NCBI RefSeq assembly: GCF_014851395.1
Contig: NW_024040707.1
Span: 10,266,187 to 10,330,186 of the forward strand
Direction of reading: 5' to 3'
Origin: Micropterus salmoides
Lineage: Eukaryota > Chordata > Actinopteri > Centrarchiformes > Centrarchidae
DNA: 64,000 bases
The notes under the pieces were generated by a model. The model did no database searches, had not been told where the DNA came from, and was given only the letters and a program-made list of their open reading frames with translations. A program made the position numbers and the translations under genes. Shown here one piece after another: positions 1 to 9,590 of this stretch (position 1 is the first letter of the stretch; each line of letters begins with the position of its first letter).

Positions 1-1848
1 AAAAGAACTCATTTGAATATCTGCTTCATTCTCTCAAGATATTAGGATGAGGAATCACCCGTTAAAAATGAGGAGAAGAAAGGGAACAAGATAAGGATTT
101 CTAATTGCTACCATGTTTGTTTCCTAATATGTGACCCGCAACACTAAAATTAAGTAGTTTGAAAACAAAAAGGAAACTGGAAAGGCATTAAAGTGTGTGC
201 TAGGAGGGGCAGGCGCGTGCTAGGAATGCTCAAATATAAATTTAGCTGTGAGGAACCCTGAATAACACAGGCACTGGTTGTAATCCCAACACTATGCTGC
301 ACTGTCAAGCAGCTAATAAAAATAGGCTGGTGGCAGATCAAGTCTGTGATTCAAATACATTCAAAGCCTTTCTTAACTGAACTGCAAAAATCCCATTCTG
401 GCTCATTTTCAGACTATTTCTTCCCTTCTTTTTCACTCTCCCTTCCTGCCTTTTCATTGTTCTCTAGGTCTCTCTCTCCTCTCTCACTCCTGCTCCCTAT
501 CTCCCTTCTCACAGTATCATTGCTAAATCTATTTGGAGCTGCCGCTGGGAGCAATTGAGCAGAAATGGGTTTGTGCACATCTTGAAAACTGTGTCTGTCA
601 TAAAAACACAAAGGTTCAGCACAAAGAACTGGTTAAATATCCATGTGTCTGGCCACTGGTAGCCGGCAGGAGTCCTCAGCTAGGGCAACTGTTGACTTGG
701 AACAACATCAGAGCAGCACACCCACAGTACTGTAGCTTTAGCAATGTGTGTACTGCAAAAATCAATTCTCTGTCTATCTGGGACTGCTATGTGTGCTACA
801 CAGGCTATTACACAACTTGGCCATACTGAAGGCGAGCTAGGATGACCAGCATGTACTAATGTACTGATATCACAATAACAATGCCCCAGAACCAACAGCA
901 TTACAACTGTGCCTAGAGAGACATCACAACCTCTCCTTTTGATGAATCAAGTCGTGGGGATGGCACCATGTGACAGCGCTGCTTCCATTTGTTGGAGTGA
1001 GATAATATGACTTCAGCTAAAGCCCTCTGAACCTCAAAGAGCACGTTCATCTCCATGACTTTGAATTCATTACCTATCAAAGATAAGTCTCCTTTTCACA
1101 CGCAGAGCTCTATTTGTCAGTGTCACCACACAAAGGAGAGGGGCAACTTATTCATGCCAAACATGCCTCCAGTTTCAACTTTTGGTCGCCCCTTTGAGCA
1201 CTGTTTTTTAATTAAAAGAGGTTCCCTTTCTTCTCTTTTTTTATTTTTTTTTTTAGCAGGAATGTCTCTTTGATACCACTTTCCTCAGCTTGAAATAGTC
1301 ACGATAACATATCTTTCAATTACAGTTTTATTGTGACTATCATCCGGTTGCCATTCAACCCTTCTCTCCTCCTCAAGCCACCACATACCTGCAAAGCGGA
1401 AAATTGACACATGGGTCTGCATAGAAACAGCTCAGATTTTCTCCCATCACACACTGGCAGGAGCAGGGGGACCAATGGCTTTTATCTAAAAGCTGAAGGA
1501 ACACGCACTGCCTGGAGAGAAGCTGTGGGGTGGCGGTGGATAGGGGAGGGAACGTTGATGAGTGGAACAGGGCGCAATGTGAGGGGACGGAGCTGACCCA
1601 ACTCCCTTCATCCCATACCTCGGCTGCTTCCCTCTTCACATTGACAGGCGGGTAGATTGAGGGCTAAGATTAGCAGCCACTTTCTCACAGAAGGCCAGGG
1701 AGATACAGTATTGAGAATGAATGGCCACGTCATGTTGTCAATGTTGTAACCTTGGCAACAGACAGAGTACTATTTTAGTCCCCCCACTGGCCACCAGAAT
1801 GGTTGGCAGGATGAACTGAATCTTCTCAGGCTTTTGGCCTGTATTGTT
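1..1848. other. Non-coding stretch, no gene seen
   Basis: Unique-looking AT-rich DNA without a convincing open frame. Visible structure is a pyrimidine-rich run at about 410-515 and a long pyrimidine tract at about 1222-1254 that ends in TTTTAGCAG, resembling a 3' splice acceptor. No recognisable reading frame follows it, so it is not called an exon. The open frames here are short and low in complexity. Confidence 0.7.
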
Positions 1849-1874
1849 CACACACACACACACACACACACACA
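1849..1874. repeat. (CA)13 microsatellite
   Basis: An uninterrupted CA dinucleotide run of 13 units is read directly. It is a likely polymorphic marker and has no coding meaning. Confidence 0.95.
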
Positions 1875-3489
1875 AGTACATACAAAAAGGTATACCTAAG
1901 AGCCTTGTCACACATATTCAATTATCAAGCCTCTCAATCAATACTCTAAACCTATATTTACATCTCAAGCATGTCAGCAGATATGTGCAGACAGAAGTAC
2001 AATGACAGACAATGGCAATCCAGGTCTAAAGTGGACACAAAGTGAAAGCCATTTGTGAACACCTCATTCATATAGTTGCCGCCCAACATCATGTCTACAA
2101 ATGCAGCAGGCTCTGTGTTAGTTGCAGAAAAAGAAAGAGTTTGAAAATCACAGCTTTAAGCCATGGTGACAAATGGTAACTTCAGCAACCAAACCACTAT
2201 AGGCAAAAGACAAACCAAATCCAGTAAACATAAACTTTGCAAAGCTTAGAATATCAAAATCAAAAGTACACATTGGGTGAAGGTTGTCAATCTGTTCTCC
2301 ATATCACTGTCAAATGATTAAAATGCTCACATCACTTTGGACAGAGATGTTTGCATCAGATTGTTGTGTTGTTTAAGTCCAAAGTCCCAAAACAGTGCCA
2401 AATAAATCAGGAAAGCATGCTGGGACACACAAGCCTTTGATGTCATAGCAATTTGGCAATCAGCTTAGGGCTACATTTGCTAAATTACTCTGAATTATTC
2501 ACTCACCTCCCACTATAACATAGACCTGAGCAACCTAAACATGCCCAGGTTCTGCAGGCTCTCCTCATCAAGGGCAAACTGGCATAATCATTTTGTGTTG
2601 TATGAAATAATTCCTAATTTACTTTTTTCCCTGTGATTATTTTGCAAGCAGACTGAAGTCAAAGCGCTGTATTAAAATCTAATCTTCAAACACCAACCTG
2701 GCTTCTACTGATCAGCCACGGGCTATTCATCACTGCCATTACCTCACCACACATTTTTATCCTCCTCCTCCTCCACTGCTGCTGGCCAGCTCTCTTCCCT
2801 CTCTTTCTCCAACTGACTGACCTCACCTCTCTCCCTCCATCCTGACTCCCTCCTTTGATTTACAGCCTCCCGTTCAGCCTATTCCTCGCACCTTTCCTCA
2901 ATTCATTCATTATTTCCTTCCACCCAGTCCTTATTTTTTTCATCTCCCTCTGTGAATGCATTCATCCTGCTCTCGTCTTTTTTCCATTAACTCTTCGCCA
3001 TTATAATTCGGCTTCATGCACATGGGCCTAACAATTGTCTTCTGTGTTGTTACAGCAGCCTTAAGGCTTCTCATTTACAGTCTTTGGGAGGCTGACATGA
3101 TACCTAGCAGAACAGCATGTTTGGGGTTAAAGGGGTCACATGGTATTGATTCACACTGGATTTATGATTTACACAGAATTATTATAACTGCAGGAAAGTA
3201 TGTTTACTATTTTCAGTCTGCGTTAAACAGGTCAGCGAGATCACAAAGTTAACACTGCTATAACAGAAACTGTATGCTACATAAATATTAGTAATTTATA
3301 CACTAATATTAAAATCACTATTGAAGGGAAGCTCTACTATAGTTTACTACTCCTGTTTGAAACATAGCAACAAAAATATATTTGATTTTTCACAATCGGG
3401 ACCTGGTAAGATAATGCAGCCACTGAAACTGCAGGTAAGTGCTCACAGTGTGTTTTGCCAGTCCAACACTTGAAATCTATGTTTTGGCA
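1875..3489. other. Non-coding stretch with a pyrimidine-rich run
   Basis: No gene is visible. The segment at about 2750-2960 is strongly pyrimidine-rich on the plus strand (clusters of CCTCCT and CTCTCT), as is common in fish introns and intergenic DNA. At 3429-3440 there is a perfect donor-like CAG/GTAAGT, but no acceptor or open frame pairs with it. Confidence 0.65.
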
Positions 3490-3690
3490 GAGCTTAACAG
3501 TAGATAATTGCAACATGTCCAACTCTGGGTATTGTTGACAGTACAACAAAACTAAACGCCATATTTCCCAAGTATTACCAAGTAGAAACACGAACATACT
3601 GATAAAATACTGGACCTTGTACAGAACCTTGAGGCACAAGTAAACTGTTCTCTCCAGCTAAAATCACAAATCTATTTAAACAGAGTTAGC
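3490..3690 (-). mobile_element. Decayed L2/Maui-type LINE reverse-transcriptase fragment
   Basis: Read on the minus strand, bases 3637 down to 3602 encode VPQGSVQGPVFY. This closely resembles the reverse-transcriptase block VPQGSVLGPVLF of L2, jockey and Rex-type non-LTR retrotransposons. About 60 bases further in another frame come FLLGNTWEIW and then a degenerate YCQQYPEL at about 3515-3550. That spacing fits the LPLGNIIRRHG and YADDTQLY blocks of fish L2/Maui elements. Stops and frame changes show a dead fossil. Assignment to the L2/Maui group is from remembered family motifs. The outer limits are uncertain. Confidence 0.6.
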
Positions 3691-5819
3691 ACTGTGGTTT
3701 GGGTTATCGATCTCAGAAAGTGGAATATGATTTTGTTGCAGTGGAAACTTTTCAGAGTTATGTAATCTTCCCCAGATATCATCCATTACAGTCTACCTAC
3801 AGACCAAATGTTGGCTCCACTGGAAACCGTCACATACTGTTTGCAAAAAAAGGTTTACTGGCTGTTTAGATTACATATACACAACATATGGCTATACGTA
3901 GGCAGTTTTGTATCTCTTGTCTAGATGGCTCTATTAGAATACATCTCTCTTCCTACTCTTTCATGCTTTGTTCTCCTAACTTTGCCCGGTCCTTGTGCAT
4001 ACTCCCAGCAGGAGGTCCCACTTTTTGCCTTCCTGAAAAAGTAAAAATAGCACCACTTCAGGGCAGTTTAGCCGCAAGTGTTTTTCCTTTCCTTTTTTTG
4101 TCGGCAACTGGAAATGCTTAGAGACAGACTGACTGCTGAAGCTAGAGGATTAGGGAGACGGCTCTTTGATCAAGGCTGGGTGAGCTCTGAGATCTCTTTC
4201 ACTCTCTCTCTCTTTCCCCCACATTCCTCCATGTTTCCCCTGTCCGTCTCTCTCTCCCTCTCTTTACTTCCCTCTCTCTTTTTCTGTCAATCCTACTCCT
4301 CCCTCTTTCATTTTCTTCCTCCCACGTTCCTTGTAAGCTGCCCCGCACTTTAGCCATGCCTGCTGGCACCCCAGGGCTCCCAGACAGGAGGTGGCAGTGT
4401 TACACAGTCGAGACAAATGGGTGACCTGAGAATGGCATCACAAGAGAGTAAGCACTGGTGAGAGGGAAGCAGGGGATAAGGCCAGCACATGAACTACACA
4501 CTTCTGTACAGATGACATGGGGAATAAGTAATCCCTGGCCCCTTCTGGTCTGACTCTGCAGTCGTTTCTCTGTCTCCCCCACCGAAGATAAGTCTAATGG
4601 AATTGCAGTATTAGAAGTGCCGCATCGCCACGGCTGGGTAAAACTCACAATACGCCTCTTTCTGTTATGACACAGATTTGTTTGCTGTTTCTGCCTACCG
4701 AGGGGCATGTGTTGTAGGCAGCTGCCCTTCTTTACATACACTTTCACAAAGTGTGGGAGGGGTTCTGAGCATAGCAGACGTGGCTGTTGGGACAAGGTGG
4801 GTGCAGCAATTCCTTTATCAAACCTGTTTTTGATTTTTCTAGTGGATGAGGTGTGGGGATACTATCCACTGCTACTTAATGGCAGAAAGCTGAGGAGCCA
4901 TGAGCAGATACACAGACAGCAGCACATCTGTGTGCCGATGAAATATTCAGCAGTAAGACAGCTCTCTGGAGGAGAGCAAGCTACAACTCCTCCACACCTT
5001 CTCCACCAACGTTAATGATTTATCAATAACTCTACCCTCCCGCAGACTGCTTGGGATGGTGGGCGCACCTCATTAAAAACACCTGCCCGACATGGGGAGG
5101 AACCCGACATCAAAAATAGATCTATCCAAAATATAGGAGTGGGCGGGGAGGGGCCGAAGCAGCAGCTTTACGGCCGGAGATAGAGAGGTTTAGCAGCCCC
5201 CACCCCCCAGCAGCTAACCGCCCACTACCCCATCCCAACCACAAACACAGCCTAAAGTGGTGTAGGAGTTGAAGCCACAGTACACAGTATAGCGCACTCC
5301 ATATAATTCTTAGAGTCTGCTTTGAGTATGCCTACTCAGAAAAGGCCAGAGAAATGGTGAGCCTTGGTAAGGTACAGCGGAGCTCTCACATTCTCACGTC
5401 AAATAACTCCTCTGGCAAAGTTGTTTCACCATGAAAAGGGGTTGTTCAAATAAACTGTGTTGGCAGCTGCCTATAGAAACATTTACTTTCGAGGTTTCAT
5501 TCCCAGAGAATGTGTAATTACTTGCTCAACTGGACCATGGCACAGTGATTACACCAACATCTCAGGTAATGGTCCAAAAATCTCACCCAAAAAAAGTTCC
5601 ATTACAAAGCTAAGCTGCAAACATATGGTAATATTAGTAACTCCCTCACAATTGACAGGATCATCTCTCTACAGAAGGGGTTGGTTTGGGGGAAAAGGTG
5701 TCCGAAGGGGACGGTGGAAACGAGGAGGCAGGTGGTTTACTGTGTGTGGATGTTGAAACTATAAAAGCAGCGGGTCGATTCGTAGGGAGAACAAAGGGAG
5801 GGACAGGCACAAAAAGTTC
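3691..5819. other. Non-coding stretch with polypyrimidine tract
   Basis: No gene is supported. About 4190-4330 is an almost pure C/T tract on the plus strand, capable in principle of triplex (H-DNA) structure. At 5141-5155 a GC-rich GGGCGGGGAGGGGCC string matches SP1/KLF-type sites. The open frames here are shadows of low-complexity sequence. Confidence 0.6.
4384..4397 (+). promoter_or_regulatory. CTCF-like motif
   Basis: The string ACAGGAGGTGGCAG agrees with the vertebrate CTCF core CCRSYAGRKGGCR at 11 of 13 positions. This is a sequence match only. Such matches occur by chance, and binding would need ChIP data. Confidence 0.3.
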
Positions 5820-6060
5820 ATAACCATACAGGAAGCCTATTAACCTTGGTTGGTACTTTAAATGTCATTATTTTTAGCTGACACAACAAAAAGGCCTGCG
5901 AGAGCTGTTCTCGTAGCGATGCGCCATGTAAATCACTTTCGCAAAAAGGAAATTACTTCCCGGGGCCCAATGTTATTAATCTAAATTCTCTGGTTAGTCA
6001 AATTGTTGCACATAATAAATATGGAGCAGCTCGTGATGCTTATCTGCTGTGACATCCCAT
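5820..6060. promoter_or_regulatory. Candidate conserved non-coding element A with MEF2-type site
   Basis: A repeat-free, mixed-composition block with AT cores (ATTATTTTTAG, TTATTAATC, ATAATAAATA) among informative GC-containing words, as is typical of vertebrate developmental enhancers. TTATTTTTAG at 5868-5877 is a perfect MEF2 site (YTAWWWWTAR, minus strand). There is no open frame. Conservation is inferred from appearance and not tested. Confidence 0.35.
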
Positions 6061-6221
6061 TCTCGCCAAAACATTTTTTTTCCTCATTTTCTCTTTATTC
6101 ATGTCTCGATGGCGTTCTTGAAAGAGACAGCTCTACTAAACAGCACTAACACTGGAGGAGTAGAACGGGTGGGGGGCTTGTCGAAGAGGAGGGGACATGA
6201 CTGGGAACATTCTCTCTTTCC

Positions 6222-6374
6222 CTCTCTCTCTCTCTCTCGTTCATAGCCATCTTCCCATCTCTTGCTTCTATGATGCATGTCTTGGCTGGCTTCTCTCTCT
6301 TGCATGTCTTCATCTATTCTCTGTCTCGGACTGTCTAGCTTGATGACACAGACACACGCACACACACACACACA
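6222..6374. repeat. CT and CA simple repeats
   Basis: A (CT) run occupies about 6222-6238, and a (CA) run about 6359-6374. The stretch between them is low-complexity. Another (GA) run lies at 6615-6629. These create spurious Arg/Glu- and His/Thr-rich frames. Confidence 0.9.
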
Positions 6375-6865
6375 AACATTTGAGCTCCCCTACTCTCTAG
6401 CTGGCAGCTGCAGATCTGGTTGCCAATATAGAGCGGACCAGATAACTCACTACGCTGTCATATTAGAATAAGCAGCCTTGACAGAGAGATCATTTGCATG
6501 CACCACATCACCAAATACCAAGTCGTCTCCTGTTTTGCACAGAGGCCATACCGTCAGACTGGAGACAGTGAGACACAGGGACACAGAGGGAGGCAAAGAA
6601 AAGGGGAAAAAGGTGAGAGAGAGAGAGAGTGAAGAAAAGCAAGACAGGGAGAGAATCACATACAAAAACAAAACAGAAAATTCCTATACACAAACACAGA
6701 ACACTGCTGTGATTATTAGGCTGGAAAATAAAAATCATCTCTACAAAACAATGTAGCCACCCCTTGTGGTAATCTGCATGGTAAGACTCTTACTGCTCCA
6801 CGGTGATTCATTGGGACTGGTGGGAATGTGGCTGGGACTGGGGATTCTTTGGGCTGTCTCAATGA

Positions 6866-6910
6866 TGTGTATGTGTGTGCACACACACGTGTGTGTGTGT
6901 GTGTGTGTGT
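6866..6910. repeat. GT/CA microsatellite with internal inversion
   Basis: The run switches from TGTG to CACACACA and back to GTGTGT. It is therefore partly self-complementary: GTGTGTGCACACACAC spans the first switch and ACACACACGTGTGTGT the second. Alternating purine/pyrimidine DNA of this type can adopt Z-DNA or hairpins. Confidence 0.9.
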
Positions 6911-6929
6911 ATGCATGTCCTGATTATGC

Positions 6930-7230
6930 AGGTATAATTGTAGGGAGGTGGAGGAAGTGGAGCCTCAAGGTCAGGGTGGTGTGGCTCATCAGCTCTAGCC
7001 TCTATCACTTTAATTAACTCCTCCGAGGGGCTTAGGAAAAGGCCCTTGTTAAAAATTCACCACAATGGAGCCGACAACCATTGTACGAGAGGGAAGGGCA
7101 ACATGCAGGTTGCTAAAAATAACTCTTCTAAGCAAAGCACATGACTACTAAGACGAGCCATTATGTAATTTCATTGGCTGGGAAACTAGACCAAGTCCAG
7201 TCCATGTTAACTTTTGTTACTTCTGCCCAC
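6930..7230. promoter_or_regulatory. Candidate conserved non-coding element B with MEF2-type site
   Basis: A unique block with a TTTAATTAAC homeodomain core, a CTAAAAATAA perfect MEF2 site at 7113-7122 and CCATTATGTAATTTCATTGG. It has no coding potential. It resembles vertebrate enhancers in composition. The enhancer call is inference. Confidence 0.35.
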
Positions 7231-7512
7231 ATATACTAGCAAAAAACCCTCTAAACTCTAAATTGTGCTTGATTCCTGTAGCTCTATATAAAATAAGTAT
7301 AGCACTGTGCTATATTCTTCAGATTCTTTTGAGATGCAGGAGTAGACACTAGTGTTGTGTCATTCAATTAACATTTGTTCACAAGACCTAATCGTGTGTA
7401 TGACTCAGGAGGAACGGGTAGTCTCAGTGAGTAATTTGTTAATTTTCACGCATGCGTGAAGGATATTGGACTCTTACGTTCACTCGTCACACGGCAGCTG
7501 CATGGGCTCCAT

Positions 7513-7705
7513 CAGCACAGGAAACAGAATTGGTTAGTTCACGACTCTCAACTGTGGGTCTGTTTGAGTCGTTCATTTGTCACGTGACAGCTCGGCTACA
7601 GGGCTGTGGTAAGCAGGCAGCACAGGAAACAGAACTGATTAGTTCACGACTCATAGCAACTGTGGGTCTCTAGGTTTGAGTCGTTCATTTGTCACGTGAC
7701 AGCTC
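7513..7705. repeat. Tandem duplication inside the hAT-like element
   Basis: Two diverged copies of a roughly 105-base unit start at 7513 and 7618. Each runs from CAGCACAGGAAACAGAA through TTAGTTCACGACTC and CAACTGTGGGTC to GAGTCGTTCATTTGTCACG. Both carry the perfect palindrome GTCACGTGAC (7579-7588 and 7691-7700), an E-box identical to the CLEAR consensus bound by TFEB/USF-type bHLH-zip factors. Confidence 0.85.
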
Positions 7706-8812
7706 CTACTGTGGAGCAGGAATGAACTACTCGTTCACCGCTCACATGGGTCCTCCTCAGTCTTTCGTTCATTCGAGTGACTGCCAGTGCCGGAGAATGA
7801 GAGGTAGGCTGGCTGTCAGGTAACAGTCACTGGACTGACATTATATAGCTATTTTGTTAATTATGTGACATTTAATAAAGCATACCATTATTACAGCGCA
7901 ATGATGTTGTGTTAAGTTATAGTTTTAACACAGCTGTACCATAACTTTAGTCCTGCTAGTGTTTACAGCTAAAAGCTGATGAGACTTGTTCTGGGTCCGC
8001 TCCACTTCAGAGCCCTGACAGGGTTCTACCGGGAGCCGAATTACCTCCGAGGTAGTCTCCTCTCCAAAACAAACCGACCCGGTCATTAAAACATTAAAAC
8101 ACAGCCACATAGCAACATTAATGTTAGCCCTGTGGTGTGTTACAGCTAACAGCTGATCCAGGTCCGCCAGAGAACGCAACGTAACTTTTACTTTTTATTT
8201 ATCAACAGAGCTGTGCTGTTGTTTCACAGCTCGTGACTGGTGAACAACCTGCAGTGTTTAAGAGCGATGTGCTCATGTTTGTTTCTCTGTCTGCAGAATC
8301 AGGACCTGATGTGGTCCATTCTGCGTCCAGACCTGCCAAACTGCTGCATTTATATAATGTGTTAATATTTCTTTGGTGCTCTCTCTGTGCTGGACTTCTT
8401 TAAGAACTTGGAGGCTTGATCCAGATTATTATTAAATTGGTTGAATTTTAATAAGAGTGTGTTTATTCATATAGTGTATCAAGCTTATTACTTCTATATG
8501 TGCAAATTTGATATTAATATTTTACTCATAGATAGGGACGTTAGGCTACTGTATGAATGAGCACTTTAGAGATAATGATAGTAATTATATACATAAGCCT
8601 TTATATGGCTGGTCTGGTTGTATACTCAGGAAAGATTGCATATAGACAACATATTTCTGTGGTTTTAACATGGTTTGAATTTGGTTGTGGGCCCAAGGGG
8701 GTGTATATAATGATAGAGAGTGATCAAGAGGTGAATTTGTGCATTATACTTTGTCAATTAAAGCAAGCTAGGCAGCTTTCCGCGTTTGAGAACGGCGCTG
8801 TTTTTTAATCGC

Positions 8813-8826
8813 CCACTAGAGGGCTG
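8813..8826 (+). promoter_or_regulatory. CTCF-like motif within the hAT-like element
   Basis: CCACTAGAGGGCTG matches the CTCF core CCASYAGRKGGCR at 12 of 13 positions. It is near the right end of the transposon and followed by GCAGCGCCAC. If occupied, the element would carry an insulator-type site. This is a sequence match only. Confidence 0.4.
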
Positions 8827-9190
8827 CAGCGCCACAATAACCAGCCTAGTTCAAATGAACAAAATGAACGAAATGACTCAAAAAAAGATTAGTTCATTTT
8901 AACGAACGAGATTTGAAGATTCGAGTCTGTCAAAAGAGTCAAACTTGCCATCACTAGTTGACACAGGCTACACCATTGTAAGCCCACCAATGTGTGGAGG
9001 ACTTTCAGACCTAGTAGTGTGACATGAAGCTGTGTTAAAGGTCCTGAAAGCACATTTTAAAGAAGCTTCTTATTAGAAGTAAAGCCCTTAAATGAAACCA
9101 CAATGAAACCTGCAATGGTTACATTGATACTGGTTATTACACAAGGCAAGATTTCTGTAATTTAATTTTTTTCTCAGTGGTTTCAGGTGT

Positions 9191-9554
9191 GGCGGCGCAG
9201 TGGTGCAGTGGTTAGCACTGTCACCTCACAGCAAGAAGGTCATGGGTTCGAACCTTGGTCGTTCCAGGCCTTTCTGTGTGGAGTCTGCATGTTCTCCCCG
9301 GGTTCTCTCCGAGTGCTTCGGCTTCCTCACACCGTCCAAAGACATGCAGGCTAGGTTGGTTGGTGACCCTAAATTGTCCTTAAGTGTGAGTTTGAGTGTG
9401 ACTGGTTGTCTGTCTATGTGTGGCCCTGCGATGGACTAGCAAACCTGTCCAGGGTGTACACTGCCTTTCGCCCAGTGTCAGCTGGGATTGGCTTCAGCCC
9501 CCCACGACCCTGTACGTAGGATAAGCAGTTGACGATGGATGGATGGATGGATGG
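9191..9554 (+). mobile_element. tRNA-derived SINE with GGAT tail
   Basis: The 5' part is tRNA-like: an A-box-like TGGTGCAGTGG and a B box GGGTTCGAACC (9244-9254). The body has the words GTGGAGTCTGCATGTTCTCC and CCAAAGACATGCAGG, common in fish SINEs. The 3' part, CCTGTCCAGGGTGTACACTG through GGGATTGGCTTCAGCCC, ends in (GGAT)n, the tail type shared with L2/Maui LINEs. Any open frame is incidental. The family name is not asserted. Confidence 0.85.
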
Positions 9555-9590
9555 TTATCTGTCTATGTGTGGCCCTGTGATGGTCTGTAT
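9555..9590 (+). repeat. Partial re-copy of the SINE body
   Basis: Just after the GGAT tail, TATCTGTCTATGTGTGGCCC and the following GATGGTCTGT repeat the SINE interior at about 9406-9436 (GTCTGTCTATGTGTGGCCCT). This fits slippage during reverse transcription or a later local duplication. Confidence 0.75.

Larger units (their letters stand above)
7350..8956. mobile_element. Non-autonomous hAT-like DNA transposon, 1.6 kb
   Basis: The left end reads TAGTGTTG and the reverse complement of the right end reads TAGTGATG (7 of 8), matching the TAGNGNTG termini of hAT elements. The flanking octamers GTAGACAC (7342-7349) and GTTGACAC (8957-8964) match at 7 of 8 positions, which fits the 8-bp target duplication of hAT transposases. 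Sub-terminal GTTCATTT and GACTC words recur in opposite orientation near the two ends. No transposase frame is present, so any movement would have needed a helper. The interior carries a tandem duplication and a CTCF-like site. Confidence 0.75.

Noticed and set aside
962..980. RE1/NRSF-like string GGCACCATGTGACAGCGCT
   Set aside because: The left half matches poorly (about 5 of 9) and the spacing between halves is one base longer than canonical.
3429..3440. Perfect CAG/GTAAGT donor word
   Set aside because: No acceptor or open frame pairs with it; it lies next to LINE fossil sequence.
8297..8345. Acceptor-like CTGCAG followed by a short open stretch (NQDLMWSILRPDLPNCC)
   Set aside because: Only 19 codons before a stop and located inside the hAT-like element; a transposase or captured-exon origin could not be supported.
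9200..9439. 79-codon frame
   Set aside because: It lies wholly inside the tRNA-derived SINE.
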